In this document: positions 15,251 to 26,855 of the stretch, piece by piece
How positions within the stretch are numbered: the stretch's first letter is position 1
Layout of the letters: every line of letters starts with the position of its first letter
DNA from: Demequina lutea
GTDB lineage: Bacteria > Actinomycetota > Actinomycetes > Actinomycetales > Demequinaceae
Direction of reading: 5' to 3'
NCBI RefSeq assembly: GCF_013409005.1
Contig: NZ_JACBZO010000001.1
Location: forward strand, 124,001-188,000
Length of the DNA: 64,000 nt
The notes under the pieces: model-generated
What the model saw: only the letters and a program-made list of their open reading frames with translations
Told to the model about the DNA's origin: nothing
Database searches by the model: none
Translations under genes and position numbers: made by a program

Positions 15251-16120
15251 ATGTCGAATCCCGCCGCGGACGTGGTGGTCGTGACCTACTTCCCAGGTGA
15301 CACGATCACGTCCTTCCTGCAATCGGTGGTGGGGGCCGACGCGGTGGCGAGCGTCACCATCGTCGACAACGCCACCGGCGACGAAGCGGCCGAGAGGGCG
15401 GCGGCCGAGGCGGAGGTCGCCTTCGTGCGCGCCGCTCGCAACGGCGGCTACGGTGCGGGCGCGAATTTGGGCGCCGCCCACGGAAGCGCCGACTGGATCC
15501 TCATCTCCAACGCCGACATCGTGGTCGGCCCCGGTGCGATCGCGTCCTTGGTGGCCGTGGGTGAATCCGACCCGAGCATCGGCGCGGTGGGCCCTCGCGT
15601 TTGCGAAATCGATGGGACGACCTATCCGTCGGCGCGACCGCTCCCCACGCTCGTGCTCGGCGCGGGTCACGCGCTCTTCGGCAAGGTGTGGCCCTCAAAT
15701 CCGTGGAGCAAGCGGTACCGCATCGTGCTTGATCCTCACGGTGGCGAGGTGGAGGCTGGCTGGCTGTCCGGCTCGTGCTTGCTCGTGCGGCGCGCGGCGT
15801 GGGACGCCGTCGGCGGTTTTGATGAGGGCTACTTCATGTTCTTCGAGGACGTCGAGCTGGGGCGCGGCCTCGACAGGGCGGGATACCGTCGCGTGTGGAC
15901 GCCCGCGGCGTCGGTCACCCACTTGGGTGGGCACAGCTATCGCTCGGACCCGGCGCCGATGCTCGAGGCACACCACGCGTCGGCGAGGCGCTACGTCCAT
16001 CGGGTCTATCCGCGGTGGTGGCAGGCGCCCGTTCGCGCGGCCGTCGCCGCAGGTTTGGAGATGCGTCAGCGGGCGGAAGTGGCCGCCGCGCGCAAGCGCC
16101 TCGCAACTCGGGCAGACTAG
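15251..16120 (+). CDS. GT2 glycosyltransferase, rhamnosyltransferase-like (WbbL type)
   Basis: 289 residues, GT-A fold. [18 protein letters not shown] opens the domain, [15 protein letters not shown] is the metal/nucleotide site, and [20 protein letters not shown] with [17 protein letters not shown] is the ED acceptor motif of inverting GT2 enzymes. Family members transfer rhamnose from dTDP-rhamnose in wall linkage units. Its place directly before rmlA (5-bp gap) supports that donor, but substrate is inferred. Confidence 0.82.
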   Translation: MSNPAADVVVVTYFPGDTITSFLQSVVGADAVASVTIVDNATGDEAAERAAAEAEVAFVRAARNGGYGAGANLGAAHGSADWILISNADIVVGPGAIASLVAVGESDPSIGAVGPRVCEIDGTTYPSARPLPTLVLGAGHALFGKVWPSNPWSKRYRIVLDPHGGEVEAGWLSGSCLLVRRAAWDAVGGFDEGYFMFFEDVELGRGLDRAGYRRVWTPAASVTHLGGHSYRSDPAPMLEAHHASARRYVHRVYPRWWQAPVRAAVAAGLEMRQRAEVAAARKRLATRAD

Positions 16121-16125
16121 ACCCC

Positions 16126-16995
16126 ATGCGTGGAATCATCCTGGCCGGCGGATCCGGCACCCGACTGCACCCCATCACCATCGGCGTGAGCAAGCAACTC
16201 GTCCCCGTGTACGACAAGCCGATGATCTACTACCCCCTGTCGACGCTGATCCTCGCGGGCATCAGGGACGTGCTGATCATCACGACGCCGCACGATGCCG
16301 AGCAGTTCGAGCGCCTCCTTGGCGACGGCTCGCAGTTCGGTATCTCGATCACGTACGCGCAGCAGCAAGAGCCGAATGGCCTCGCGCAGGCGTTCGTCAT
16401 CGGCGCAGATCACGTGGGGTCCGAGAAGTCGGCGCTCGTGCTCGGCGACAACATCTTCTACGGCGCCGGGCTCGGTTCACAGTTGCAGAGCTTCGCCGAC
16501 ATCGACGGCGCGGCCGTGTTCGCGTACCGCGTGGCCGACCCGACGTCGTACGGCGTGGTCGAGTTCGACGCGAGTGGCAAGGCGATCTCGCTCGAGGAGA
16601 AGCCCGCACAGCCGAAGTCGAACTACGCCGTGCCAGGGCTTTACTTTTACGACAACGACGTGATCGAGATCGCGCGCGACCTCAAGCCCTCCGCTCGCGG
16701 CGAGTATGAGATCACCGACGTCAACCGCATCTACCTCGAGGCGGGCAAGCTCCAGGTGGGCGTACTCCCGCGCGGCACCGCGTGGCTCGACACGGGAACG
16801 TTCGACTCGCTGATCGAGGCCTCACAGTTTGTCCAGACGGTGTCACACCGCCAGGGCCAGAGCATCGGCTCGCCGGAAGAGGTCGCCTGGCGGCAGGGCT
16901 TCCTGGACGACGACGAGCTGCGCGAGCGCGCCGAAAGACTCACCAAGTCTGGCTACGGGCAGTACCTGCTGAAGGTGCTCGACGAGGGCAAGTAG
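16126..16995 (+). CDS. rmlA: Glucose-1-phosphate thymidylyltransferase RmlA
   Basis: 289 residues, full length. It has the nucleotide-binding [20 protein letters not shown], then [40 protein letters not shown] and [13 protein letters not shown]. It makes dTDP-glucose from dTTP and glucose-1-phosphate, the first step of dTDP-L-rhamnose synthesis in the cytoplasm. It lies 5 bp after the glycosyltransferase gene and converges on rmlD. Confidence 0.95.
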   Translation: MRGIILAGGSGTRLHPITIGVSKQLVPVYDKPMIYYPLSTLILAGIRDVLIITTPHDAEQFERLLGDGSQFGISITYAQQQEPNGLAQAFVIGADHVGSEKSALVLGDNIFYGAGLGSQLQSFADIDGAAVFAYRVADPTSYGVVEFDASGKAISLEEKPAQPKSNYAVPGLYFYDNDVIEIARDLKPSARGEYEITDVNRIYLEAGKLQVGVLPRGTAWLDTGTFDSLIEASQFVQTVSHRQGQSIGSPEEVAWRQGFLDDDELRERAERLTKSGYGQYLLKVLDEGK

Positions 16996-17003
16996 CGCCT
17001 GCG

Positions 17004-17018
17004 GCTGCCGCGGGCAGC
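17004..17018. terminator. Short hairpin between convergent rmlA and rmlD
   Basis: A 6-bp stem GCTGCC/GGCAGC with a 3-nt loop in a 25-bp gap. It may serve both genes; it is weak on its own. Confidence 0.3.
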
Positions 17019-17020
17019 GA

Positions 17021-17899
17021 CTAGTCGAGGACGCCCTCGAGCACCTCGTCCGCTGCGGCGAGCCAGCGCTCGCGCCAGTCACCGAGGCCTTCAATGTCAA
17101 GCGCCACGCTGGCTTCGTGACCCAAGACTGACCACGCTGGCCTGGGAGCCTTCGCCGCGTACGCGCTTGAGTCGGTGGGGGCGACGATGTCGCCCAGCCC
17201 CGCGGAGGCGACGATCTCGCGCGCGAAGTCGAACCACGAGCATTGGCCCGACGAGGTCGCGTGATATGTGCCCGCGGGGGCGTCGGCCTCGAGCAGGCGC
17301 AGCATGAAACCGGCCACGTCGCGCGTCCACGTGGGCTGGCCGATCTGGTCATCTACCACGGTGAGCGCGCCCCGAGCCTTGCCTGCCTTGGCGATCGTCT
17401 TGGGGAAGCACGGCCCGCCGCGCCCGTACAGGTAGGCGGTGCGCAGGATGAGCGCGTCGGCGCCGGAGTTTCTGACGGCCGTCTCGCCGGCCGCCTTGGT
17501 GCGCCCGTACGCGCCCTGGGGTGCCATCGGGGCGTCCTCGGCGTAGGGCTCGGTGGCGTCACCGGCAAACACGTAGTCGGTGCTGATGTGCACCAGGTGG
17601 CTGCCGGATGCCGCGCACGCCGCGGCCAGATTGGCGGGGCCGGTCGCGTTGATCGCGAGCGCGAGATCCTCGTTCTCCTCCGCAGCATCGACCGCGGTGT
17701 ATGCGGCGCAGTTGATCACGAGGTCTGCGAGCGCGACGGCAGCGGCGACTGCATCGGCGTCGAGGATGTCGAGCTCGTCGCGATCGGTCAGCGTCAGGTG
17801 GGTCGCGCCAGCGGAGCGGAGGGCGTCGATCACGTCGGTGGCGAGCATGCCGTTGGCGCCGGTGATGAGGATCCGAGCTTCAGTGAGGTTCACATCCAT
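17021..17899 (-). CDS. rmlD: dTDP-4-dehydrorhamnose reductase RmlD
   Basis: 292 residues. It has the Rossmann motif ILITGANGMLATDV, then NCAAYTAVDAAEE, HISTDYVFAGD, and the catalytic YGRTKAAGE (YxxxK). The reaction is NAD(P)H reduction of dTDP-4-dehydro-L-rhamnose to dTDP-L-rhamnose, the last step. A TAACCT box abuts the ATG at 17899, and 6 nt after it lies GTG 17893, so the real start may be that GTG on a leaderless mRNA. It is divergent from rmlC with only 44 bp between. Confidence 0.93.
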   Translation of the reverse strand: MDVNLTEARILITGANGMLATDVIDALRSAGATHLTLTDRDELDILDADAVAAAVALADLVINCAAYTAVDAAEENEDLALAINATGPANLAAACAASGSHLVHISTDYVFAGDATEPYAEDAPMAPQGAYGRTKAAGETAVRNSGADALILRTAYLYGRGGPCFPKTIAKAGKARGALTVVDDQIGQPTWTRDVAGFMLRLLEADAPAGTYHATSSGQCSWFDFAREIVASAGLGDIVAPTDSSAYAAKAPRPAWSVLGHEASVALDIEGLGDWRERWLAAADEVLEGVLD

Positions 17900-17943
17900 A
17901 GGTTAGCCGCGCTACTAGGCTGGTCCAGGCAAGAGGAGGCCGC

Positions 17944-18558
17944 ATGGACTACAGGGAACTATCGATCGAGGGCGCATGGGAGATCACGCCCGTGCGCCAC
18001 GGAGACCAGCGAGGCCTGTTCCTCGAGTGGTTCAAGGAGCCCAGCTTTGTCGAGACCGTTGGCCACGCTCTGCACCTCGCACAGGCCAACCTGTCCGTGT
18101 CCGCGGCAGGTGTGCTCAGGGGCATTCACTTTGCCGACGTGCCGCCGAGTCAGGCCAAGTACGTGATGTGTCCCAAGGGCGCAGTGCTCGACGTCATCGT
18201 TGACATTCGCGTGGGCTCGCCCACGTTCGGCCAGTGGGATTCTGTGCTTCTCGACGATATCGACCGTCGCGCCGTGTATTTGAGCGAGGGTCTTGGTCAC
18301 GCGTTCCTGTCGCTCGAGGACGGGTCCACCGTCGTCTATCTCGTTTCCGAGCCGTTCAACCCCGCGAGGGAGCACGGCATCAATCCGCTCGACCCCGCGA
18401 TCGGCATCGATTGGCCCTCGGTCGCGCGCGACGGCTCGGCGCTCACCTACGATTTTTCTGCCAAAGACGAGGCCGCGCCCACGCTCTCGGAGGCGGCTGA
18501 GGCGGGCGTACTACCGTCCTACGAGGCCGCACGGGCGCATCGAGCGGGTCTTGCGTAG
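17944..18558 (+). CDS. rmlC: dTDP-4-dehydrorhamnose 3,5-epimerase RmlC
   Basis: 204 residues. Features are GDQRGLFLEWFKEPSFVE, LRGIHFADVPPSQAKYVMCP with the catalytic His, DVIVDIRVGSPTFGQW, and YLSEGLGHAFLSLEDGSTVV. It epimerises dTDP-4-dehydro-6-deoxyglucose at C3 and C5. A GAGGAGG ribosome site precedes the ATG. Downstream it converges on the large secreted protein gene. Confidence 0.93.
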   Translation: MDYRELSIEGAWEITPVRHGDQRGLFLEWFKEPSFVETVGHALHLAQANLSVSAAGVLRGIHFADVPPSQAKYVMCPKGAVLDVIVDIRVGSPTFGQWDSVLLDDIDRRAVYLSEGLGHAFLSLEDGSTVVYLVSEPFNPAREHGINPLDPAIGIDWPSVARDGSALTYDFSAKDEAAPTLSEAAEAGVLPSYEAARAHRAGLA

Positions 18559-18617
18559 CTCCAGCCACCGTCACTCGATACGGACACGTGCCGCGTCTTT
18601 GCGATGGCCGAGGAACC

Positions 18618-20735
18618 TCAGCTCAGAGGGATATCTCGACAACTGAGGGTCGTTGAAACTCCAGAAGATGAGTCGACGGCGTCCACGCACACGTTAACGG
18701 ACTGCCCCACCGGTGGGGTGGTGAAGGAGAAAGTCTTCTGGAATCCACCGTTCGAGGGTGCACCCGCGATGACACGGGGCACATCGGCTCGTGGCCCACC
18801 GGTTGCCAACTCCCACGTCTCACCGTTCGCGCGAATGCGCAAGGTGATCGGAGTTTGCGGGGTCGTGGGGTCATAGGCCCAGCCACCCGCCGTCACGGTT
18901 GTACGAGTTGCGCCCATATAGTCGACCGAACCCCTCGGTGCCAGATTGGTGAGGGAACGACAACCGAGCAAGGTGTTGCTATTTCCGGTGCTGTCCATTC
19001 CGTAGATGCACGTGGAAAACTGGATCGCGGTCGGCGCTGGAACGATCGCCCAGAATCCGGTGTTGTTGGGTGCACCGGTGACGACGCGGGGCACATCAGT
19101 TCGAGTCCCGCCCGTCTGGATGATCGTTCGGGTATCGCCGGCCCAGACGTGAAGATTGATGGGATCCGCAATATCCGGGTCCCACGCCCAGCCAGCGACG
19201 TTCACCCCGCCGGCCACGAGTGCCACCCGGTCAATCGCACCAGTGGGTGACTTGGTTCCAACGACTGCAGGCGGAGTAGGGGTTGGAGTCGGGGTCACGG
19301 TCACGGTCACGGGGACCGTGCTCACGCAGCCGAGCGAGACCGTCGCGGCGGACGTATTGTCCTGTGCCGTGAAACAGGCTTTGGTGGCTCCAGGGGCAAC
19401 ACTCACGGCGCCCGTGAATCCGGACTTGAGGTACTTCGCGCCCTTCGTTGCGGCGATGTCGGCGCGATCGACTCCGGTGGTGATGGTCTCGGTGACGTCG
19501 CCCTGAGTCACCGTAATGTTGACGGATCGATCATTATTCGGATCGGCAGCCCACCCGACGACGTTGAGCGTTCCGTCCGTGAGTGTGCTGGATTCAAGCT
19601 TGCCAACGACGGAGACCTCGGGTACGACGACTGTCTTGCATCCATTGGCTACCTGCCGTGTTCCCGTCGGCACGTCGATCGCAGCGACGCACACCGCGTA
19701 ACTTCCAGGATCCACGGTGGAGAAGAGGCCGTATCCGAGCGTATTCGTCGACAGGTGGAATGCCGCCTGCACGTCCGATCGAACTTGCGTTGTCTGGACC
19801 GTTTGGGTCGTGGCACCCACTGACACCTCAACGTTCAGTGGGCTCGTCGTATCGACGTCGTACGCCCAACCTGCCGTGTAGATGCCGTCTGCCACTGCTG
19901 TGATGCCGTCGATGTAGACAACCGCCGGGGTCCCCGCGCTCGGACCGAACCAGTCATTGAAATACTCGTAGAAGTTTCGGTTGCCGTAGGACGAGCACGG
20001 GTCGCCGGTCCCATAGCCCGCGGCAAGCGCCGCCGCGTTCGGTTGGTACGGGGTGTAGTTATACAGTCCCGCTGTCGCCTGATTCTCGATGTACACGGAA
20101 GACGATCCACACGACGCGGTGGGGCTGAAAAGTATGTTGTTGTTCTGCCTCGCCCTGTAGGAGTAGTTCTGGGGGCTTTGCGCGTAGCGCTGGAACTGCG
20201 CGGCGGCATTGATGAGCTGGTTCTGAAACCCGTAGTAGGCCGTGTCGCACGGCGCCCCGGTTGGACACCCGTACCCCATCGCGCTTCGGTAGCGACTGGC
20301 GTAGAGGTTGGTGCCTGAGTCTGTGATCAGGCCCTGCTCCTTCTGAAGCGTGACCAGCAGAACTTGCGGGTTGATGTGGCACGATGTCGCCACCTTGCTG
20401 ATAATCGTGGCGGCGGACTCGTTCAGTGCACCCGTGTATCCCAACGTGCACCGCGTGGACACGTCCCAGTCACGCGTGTCCATGTGGAAGTCCTTGAGGC
20501 ACGGAGTGCCGTCACTTCCCGCCACGCAGTTCTTGCCCTTGGCATCGATGAAACTCTGGATGGCCGCCGTGTCCATGGTGTTCGAATTGTTGAACACAGC
20601 ATCCGAGATGATGTTTCCGGGGTTGAACGTCGAGAGGTCCGCAGCGTTCGCTGTCCCTCCAAGGGCGCCCATGGCCGTGGCCGCGAGGCAGCCAATCAGT
20701 GCAACGGAGAGTCCGCTGACAGTTACCTTCTTCAT
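18618..20735 (-). CDS. Large secreted repeat protein with lysozyme-like N-terminal domain
   Basis: 705 residues. A Sec signal (MKKVTVSGLSVALIGCL ... TANAA) is cut near residue 31. Residues about 32-270 form a domain found in many actinobacterial secreted proteins: CHINPQVLLVTLQKEQGLIT, SAMGYGCPTGAPCDTAYYGF, YTPYQPNAAALAAGYG and NRNFYEYFNDWFG. The KEQG Glu sits where lysozyme-like transglycosylases have theirs, so a peptidoglycan-active role is possible. Then come four repeats of about 95 residues with a GWAxD core, broken by a TPTPTPTPP linker. The gene overlaps the upstream membrane-protein gene by 4 bp. It lies among rhamnose genes, so a wall location is likely; activity is unproven. Confidence 0.75.
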   Translation of the reverse strand: MKKVTVSGLSVALIGCLAATAMGALGGTANAADLSTFNPGNIISDAVFNNSNTMDTAAIQSFIDAKGKNCVAGSDGTPCLKDFHMDTRDWDVSTRCTLGYTGALNESAATIISKVATSCHINPQVLLVTLQKEQGLITDSGTNLYASRYRSAMGYGCPTGAPCDTAYYGFQNQLINAAAQFQRYAQSPQNYSYRARQNNNILFSPTASCGSSSVYIENQATAGLYNYTPYQPNAAALAAGYGTGDPCSSYGNRNFYEYFNDWFGPSAGTPAVVYIDGITAVADGIYTAGWAYDVDTTSPLNVEVSVGATTQTVQTTQVRSDVQAAFHLSTNTLGYGLFSTVDPGSYAVCVAAIDVPTGTRQVANGCKTVVVPEVSVVGKLESSTLTDGTLNVVGWAADPNNDRSVNITVTQGDVTETITTGVDRADIAATKGAKYLKSGFTGAVSVAPGATKACFTAQDNTSAATVSLGCVSTVPVTVTVTPTPTPTPPAVVGTKSPTGAIDRVALVAGGVNVAGWAWDPDIADPINLHVWAGDTRTIIQTGGTRTDVPRVVTGAPNNTGFWAIVPAPTAIQFSTCIYGMDSTGNSNTLLGCRSLTNLAPRGSVDYMGATRTTVTAGGWAYDPTTPQTPITLRIRANGETWELATGGPRADVPRVIAGAPSNGGFQKTFSFTTPPVGQSVNVCVDAVDSSSGVSTTLSCRDIPLS

Positions 20736-21292
20736 GGCACGATCCCCGTAGTTTTGCCGGATACGCCGGAGTAGTCTGCGCTCTCGAAACTCACGGTGAT
20801 GGTCCACTGTCCGGTCGAGAGCACGCCGTCAGGAAATAACATTGTCCCACAGTCAGTCGTTGTGGCCCCGGGTGTCGCATCTGTCGTGATCTGCGCGTGC
20901 GCCGTGCCCTTGGTCGCGGTGGCCGTGCAGGTCGCCTTGGGAACCAAAACATTCGCGAAGGCTGTCACCACGAAGCCGTTCTGGGATTCGTCCCAGTACG
21001 ACGTGACGATAGTCACACTTGCGTCCTTTCGTCCGACAGGCGGGTCCGACGCCGCCGTAGTCGGCTCGACGCTCGGCGTCGGCGAGGGTGACGCTGAAGG
21101 GGAAGTCGAAGGGGAAGTCGAAGGGGTCGCGGACGGCGTCGGCGATGTTGATGGCGACACGCTCGCAGAGGGCGCTGAATTGCGCGAGTCACGCATAGTG
21201 CCTGCAAAATAGGCGATCGCGGCGATTGCCAGGAGGACCAAAACCCAGATCCACCAAGTCGCGGGTCGTTTGCCAGAAGCATGTGTCGCCAT
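20732..21292 (-). CDS. Membrane-anchored extracellular protein
   Basis: 186 residues. A short cytoplasmic N-terminus, one membrane helix (WWIWVLVLLAIAAIAYFAG), then a Ser/Thr/Pro linker of about 45 residues (SPSTSPTPSATPSTSPS). A C-terminal extracellular beta-type domain has two cysteines (PKATCTATA and TTDCGTMLF) that could pair. It has no recognised family. It is coupled by a 4-bp overlap to the secreted repeat protein, so the two are probably made together at the cell surface. Confidence 0.65.
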   Translation of the reverse strand: MATHASGKRPATWWIWVLVLLAIAAIAYFAGTMRDSRNSAPSASVSPSTSPTPSATPSTSPSTSPSASPSPTPSVEPTTAASDPPVGRKDASVTIVTSYWDESQNGFVVTAFANVLVPKATCTATATKGTAHAQITTDATPGATTTDCGTMLFPDGVLSTGQWTITVSFESADYSGVSGKTTGIVP

Positions 21293-21434
21293 TCGTCCAG
21301 GCTAACCGACGGTCGACGCAATAGAGGGAAGTTCGCAGGGGCGCGTCGCTCGGGTGCGGCCCGGTACCTGGCAGAGTGGTTCCCGTAGGATTGCCAGCGG
21401 TCTCGCGCGCGCGGGAAAAGGTCCTAGGTGGTGA

Positions 21435-23629
<2,195 letters not shown>

Positions 23630-23642
23630 AGGCTTGTCCACC

Positions 23643-24530
23643 GTGAGTGACATCAGGGAGCCCCAAGTGTATGAGGTTGCCGTCGTTGGCGCCGCCGGTT
23701 TCTTGGGCGGCTCCGTGATGTCCGCCCTCACGGCCGCGGGCTATCGGGCTGGCGGGTTTACCCTCGACAGGCCGCTGTTTTCGGGTGGTGTGGTCGACGC
23801 AGAAGCCGCCAGCGTGCGCACGGTCGTGTGGTGCGCCTCGCGCATCAACCCCCGCCTCGCGACCGAACGCCCCGAGCTCGTGGAGCGGGACCGCGGCGAT
23901 CTCGCGGAGGCACTTGCACAGTTCGCATCGTGGGACCGGCCGCCGCGCGTGATCGCGTTCTCGTCCGGCGGTACGGTCTACGGGCCGCCAGCCGAGCCTC
24001 CGTATGCGGAGACGATGGAGCCCTCACCCGTCAACGAGTACGGCGCGGCCAAGCTCGACCTGGAGCACCAGCTCGCGGGCAGCACCCTTGAGACGGTGTC
24101 GCTGCGTGTCTCCAACGCCTACGGCCCAGGTCAGCGACCGGCCCCCGGTCAAGGCGTCCTCGCGCACTGGATGGAGGCGGTTTTGAGCGGCGGCGAGGTT
24201 CACCTCTACGGTGATCCGTCGTCGACAAGGGACTATGTGTACGTCGACGACATCGCGCACGCCGTGGTGGCTGCCCATCGCGCAGACACGCCGCCGCAAG
24301 TCGTCAATATCGGCAGCGGACTGCCGACGACGCTTGACCGGCTCTTGGAGTCTCTCGAGTTTGCCGTCGCGCCCGCGCGCTTCGACACCGTTCGCCATCC
24401 CGCGCGCGCGACGGACACCGATCACTCGACTCTCGATGCCACGCTTGCGCGAGAGTCGCTTGGCTGGAGAGCGACCGTGAGTCTCGACGAGGGCGTCGCC
24501 AGGATGTGGCAGTGGCGGGCCTCGCAATGA
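23643..24530 (+). CDS. NAD-dependent epimerase/dehydratase (extended SDR)
   Basis: 295 residues. VAVVGAAGFLGGSVMSAL is the Rossmann motif; AFSSGGTVYG and NEYGAAKLDLE give the Ser and YxxxK catalytic groups; RVSNAYGPGQRP and TRDYVYVDDIAHAVV are typical of UDP-glucose 4-epimerase relatives. The substrate is probably a nucleotide sugar. GTG 23643 is chosen because a TAGGCT box lies 8 nt before it; TTG 23634 is also open. It overlaps the next gene by ATGA. Confidence 0.78.
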   Translation: MSDIREPQVYEVAVVGAAGFLGGSVMSALTAAGYRAGGFTLDRPLFSGGVVDAEAASVRTVVWCASRINPRLATERPELVERDRGDLAEALAQFASWDRPPRVIAFSSGGTVYGPPAEPPYAETMEPSPVNEYGAAKLDLEHQLAGSTLETVSLRVSNAYGPGQRPAPGQGVLAHWMEAVLSGGEVHLYGDPSSTRDYVYVDDIAHAVVAAHRADTPPQVVNIGSGLPTTLDRLLESLEFAVAPARFDTVRHPARATDTDHSTLDATLARESLGWRATVSLDEGVARMWQWRASQ

Positions 24531-25456
24531 GTCGCGGGCGCGCGGGGGCGTGGCTGCGGTGGGGACTCTTCGCGCTCGCCGCGGCGCTGATCGCCTGGGC
24601 CGTCATGCGTCAGTGGGCGGGCGTCTCAGACAGCCTCACCGCGGTGGGTTGGTCACGTGTGGCGCTCGCGACGGGACTCGCTCTGGTCGCGCTGGCCTTC
24701 AACACGCTGTCGTGGCGAACCGTGATGATGTCGGTGGGGTTGCAAGCGCCGCTGCGCGAGGCGTCGGGCGTCTTCCTGGTGTCGCAAGCGGGCAAATACG
24801 TCCCCGGCGCGGTGTGGCCCGTGGTGGCCCAGGCCGAGTTTGCGCGCGCTCACGGCGTGACCCGCGCGCGAGCCACGGTCGGCTCGCTCGTGGCGATGGC
24901 GGTGGGCGTGGTGATGGCGGCCGTCGTCGGTGCCGTCGCGCTCGCAGCGTTCTCACCTGGCTCGGTCCTCACGTACTGGTGGGTGCTGTTGCTCGCCCTC
25001 GCCCTTGCGATCACGCTCATCCCTGCCGTATTGACCCGGCTTCTGAAGCTTGCACTCAGGGTGCTCAGGCGCGAGGGCGAGGTCCCGCGCATAGGCGGCA
25101 ACGCGCTCGCGGCATCGGCGGCTTGGTCCGCCCTCAACTGGGTGGCCCTCGGTGCGCAGGCATGGGTGCTGCTGAGGGCGCTTGGGGGATCCGAGGCCAC
25201 CTATGGCCTTGCGACGGGCGCGTTCGCCCTGGCTTGGCTTGTCGGGTTCGTGGTGGTGTTTGCACCGGCGGGCCTTGGCGCACGCGAGGCGGCCCTCGTC
25301 TTGCTCCTTGGTGCGGCCGTGACGCAGCCTCAGGCCCTCGCGCTCGCGCTACTGAGCCGCTTCGCGATGACCCTCGCCGACGCTATTGGTCTTGCGCTTG
25401 GCGCAGTCGCGCGGCGGTCGCGGCGGGCAACGCGGGACCATACATCTGCTCCTTGA
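24527..25456 (+). CDS. Flippase-like integral membrane protein (LPG synthase TM family)
   Basis: 309 residues with about eight hydrophobic segments. VSQAGKYVPGAVWPVVAQAE is the signature of the lysylphosphatidylglycerol synthase TM / UPF0104 family, and VFAPAGLGAREAALVLLLG is its second conserved loop. Members are thought to move lipid-linked material or modify lipids. Coupled to the epimerase by an ATGA overlap. Its last 74 bp overlap tail-to-tail with the convergent GT2 gene. Confidence 0.78.
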   Translation: MSRGRAGAWLRWGLFALAAALIAWAVMRQWAGVSDSLTAVGWSRVALATGLALVALAFNTLSWRTVMMSVGLQAPLREASGVFLVSQAGKYVPGAVWPVVAQAEFARAHGVTRARATVGSLVAMAVGVVMAAVVGAVALAAFSPGSVLTYWWVLLLALALAITLIPAVLTRLLKLALRVLRREGEVPRIGGNALAASAAWSALNWVALGAQAWVLLRALGGSEATYGLATGAFALAWLVGFVVVFAPAGLGAREAALVLLLGAAVTQPQALALALLSRFAMTLADAIGLALGAVARRSRRATRDHTSAP

Positions 25457-26372
25457 TGCGGAACAACTGATCCTCGGTAAGGACGCGGTTGGTCTTGGAG
25501 AGGTCGGATAGCACGCCCAAGGCAATCGAGAGAGCGGCGCCGATGAGCAACAGCGTGCCGAGCATGAGCGACTGGTAGTGATTGCCCTTGTCGCCATCGG
25601 CGAGGAGGATCGCGTAGCGCACGAACGGGATGACTCCGATCACGCCGAGGAACGTGCCGAGCGCCGCGAAAACCGACCACGGCTTGAACATCACGTAAGA
25701 GCGCAAGATGGCCTGGCCCGACCTGATCATGTGCTCGAACATGTTGTTGAAGAGCCGCGACTCGCGGGTCTTTGCGTTCGTGTCGATCTCGACGGAGGCG
25801 ATCGCGATCGACTTGTTTCCCGCCTGGATGATCGTCTCCATCGTGTAGCTGAACTGCGTCACGACGTTGATCCGGTAAAGCGCGTACCGCGAGTAGGCCC
25901 TGAAGCCGGATGCCGCGTCCGGCAATTCGGTGCCAGCGGCCCTGTTGACCACCCAGGAGCCGAAGCGCTGCATGACCTTCTTGAAGGCCGAAAAGTGTTC
26001 GATCGTGTGGGTCTGGCGATCGCCGATGACGATATCGGCGCGCCCGGCAAGAATCGGGGCAACGAGGTCACCAATCCTCGCTTGCGGGTATTGGTTGTCG
26101 CCGTCCGTGTTCACCACGATGTCCGCGCCGTGCGACATCGCGTAGTCCACGCCGTCGCGGAACGACCGTGCAAGGCCCATGCGCCCCGTGTGCGAAATGA
26201 TGTGGTGCACGCCGTGCTCGACGGCCACCTCAACGGTCCGGTCCGTCGAACCGTCATCAATCACAAGGATCTCGATCTTGTCGATGCCATCGATGCGGGT
26301 GGGAATTGACTCGAGCACGGAGGCAAGAGTGGCCTCTTCATTGAGGCAAGGGATTTGGACGATGAGCTTCAC
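25383..26372 (-). CDS. GT2 polyprenyl-phosphate glycosyltransferase-like protein
   Basis: 329 residues. The GT-A domain has VQIPCLNEEATLASVLESIP, EILVIDDGSTDRTVEVA, and the DxD-type VVNTDGDNQYPQ. Two C-terminal membrane segments follow (SVFAALGTFLGVIGVIPFV and LMLGTLLLIGAALSIALGVL). This is the layout of dolichyl/undecaprenyl-phosphate sugar synthases, which load a sugar on a lipid carrier at the membrane. GTG 26372 is chosen, 6 nt after AAAGGT. The lipid carrier role is inferred from family shape. Confidence 0.8.
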   Translation of the reverse strand: MKLIVQIPCLNEEATLASVLESIPTRIDGIDKIEILVIDDGSTDRTVEVAVEHGVHHIISHTGRMGLARSFRDGVDYAMSHGADIVVNTDGDNQYPQARIGDLVAPILAGRADIVIGDRQTHTIEHFSAFKKVMQRFGSWVVNRAAGTELPDAASGFRAYSRYALYRINVVTQFSYTMETIIQAGNKSIAIASVEIDTNAKTRESRLFNNMFEHMIRSGQAILRSYVMFKPWSVFAALGTFLGVIGVIPFVRYAILLADGDKGNHYQSLMLGTLLLIGAALSIALGVLSDLSKTNRVLTEDQLFRIKEQMYGPALPAATAARLRQAQDQ

Positions 26373-26410
26373 GGCGACCTTTCGACTGCCACCAGGGTAA
26401 TGGCGACCGG

Positions 26411-26695
26411 CTAGTCGCGCGGCGCGGCCTGCATCCGTGCGGAGAGGAGTCTGCGGCCAATGGCCGTCACGAGACTCAGTGCGGCGCCCCCGATGGCTGC
26501 GGACACGGCGATTCCCGCCATGGTGGAGTTCTGGAGTGAGGAGGCGAGGGAGCCGGCCCACAACACGCTACCCGCGAGCCCGCCGAGCGCTCCCGAGGGG
26601 ATGCTTAGCCACCACTTCCCCTGGAAGGAGGCATGCGCGATGGCGATCCCAAAGCCAGTCATCGCGCCCACGACCATCGGCAGGTAGAGATCCAT
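26411..26695 (-). CDS. Small membrane protein, unknown
   Basis: 94 residues, starting MDLYLPMVVGAMTGFGIAIA, with three hydrophobic segments and Gly-rich turns (GALGGLAGSVLWAG), then a basic tail. No family is recognised. A TAGCGT box lies 8 nt before the ATG. It stands 38 bp before the GT2 gene on the same strand, so it may share its transcript. Confidence 0.55.
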   Translation of the reverse strand: MDLYLPMVVGAMTGFGIAIAHASFQGKWWLSIPSGALGGLAGSVLWAGSLASSLQNSTMAGIAVSAAIGGAALSLVTAIGRRLLSARMQAAPRD

Positions 26696-26855
26696 GGTCT
26701 CGAACGCTAGTCGCAAGCCGATGCCGTGTCGACACGTTGCTCCCCGTGAGGCTAGGGCTCGTGCGAATTCGTGCCACGATCGCAGTGACGCCACGGGCGC
26801 CGGATGCCTAAGATGTGAGACGCCAGGTATCTCGCACTACGCAAAGGAGCTTGAG

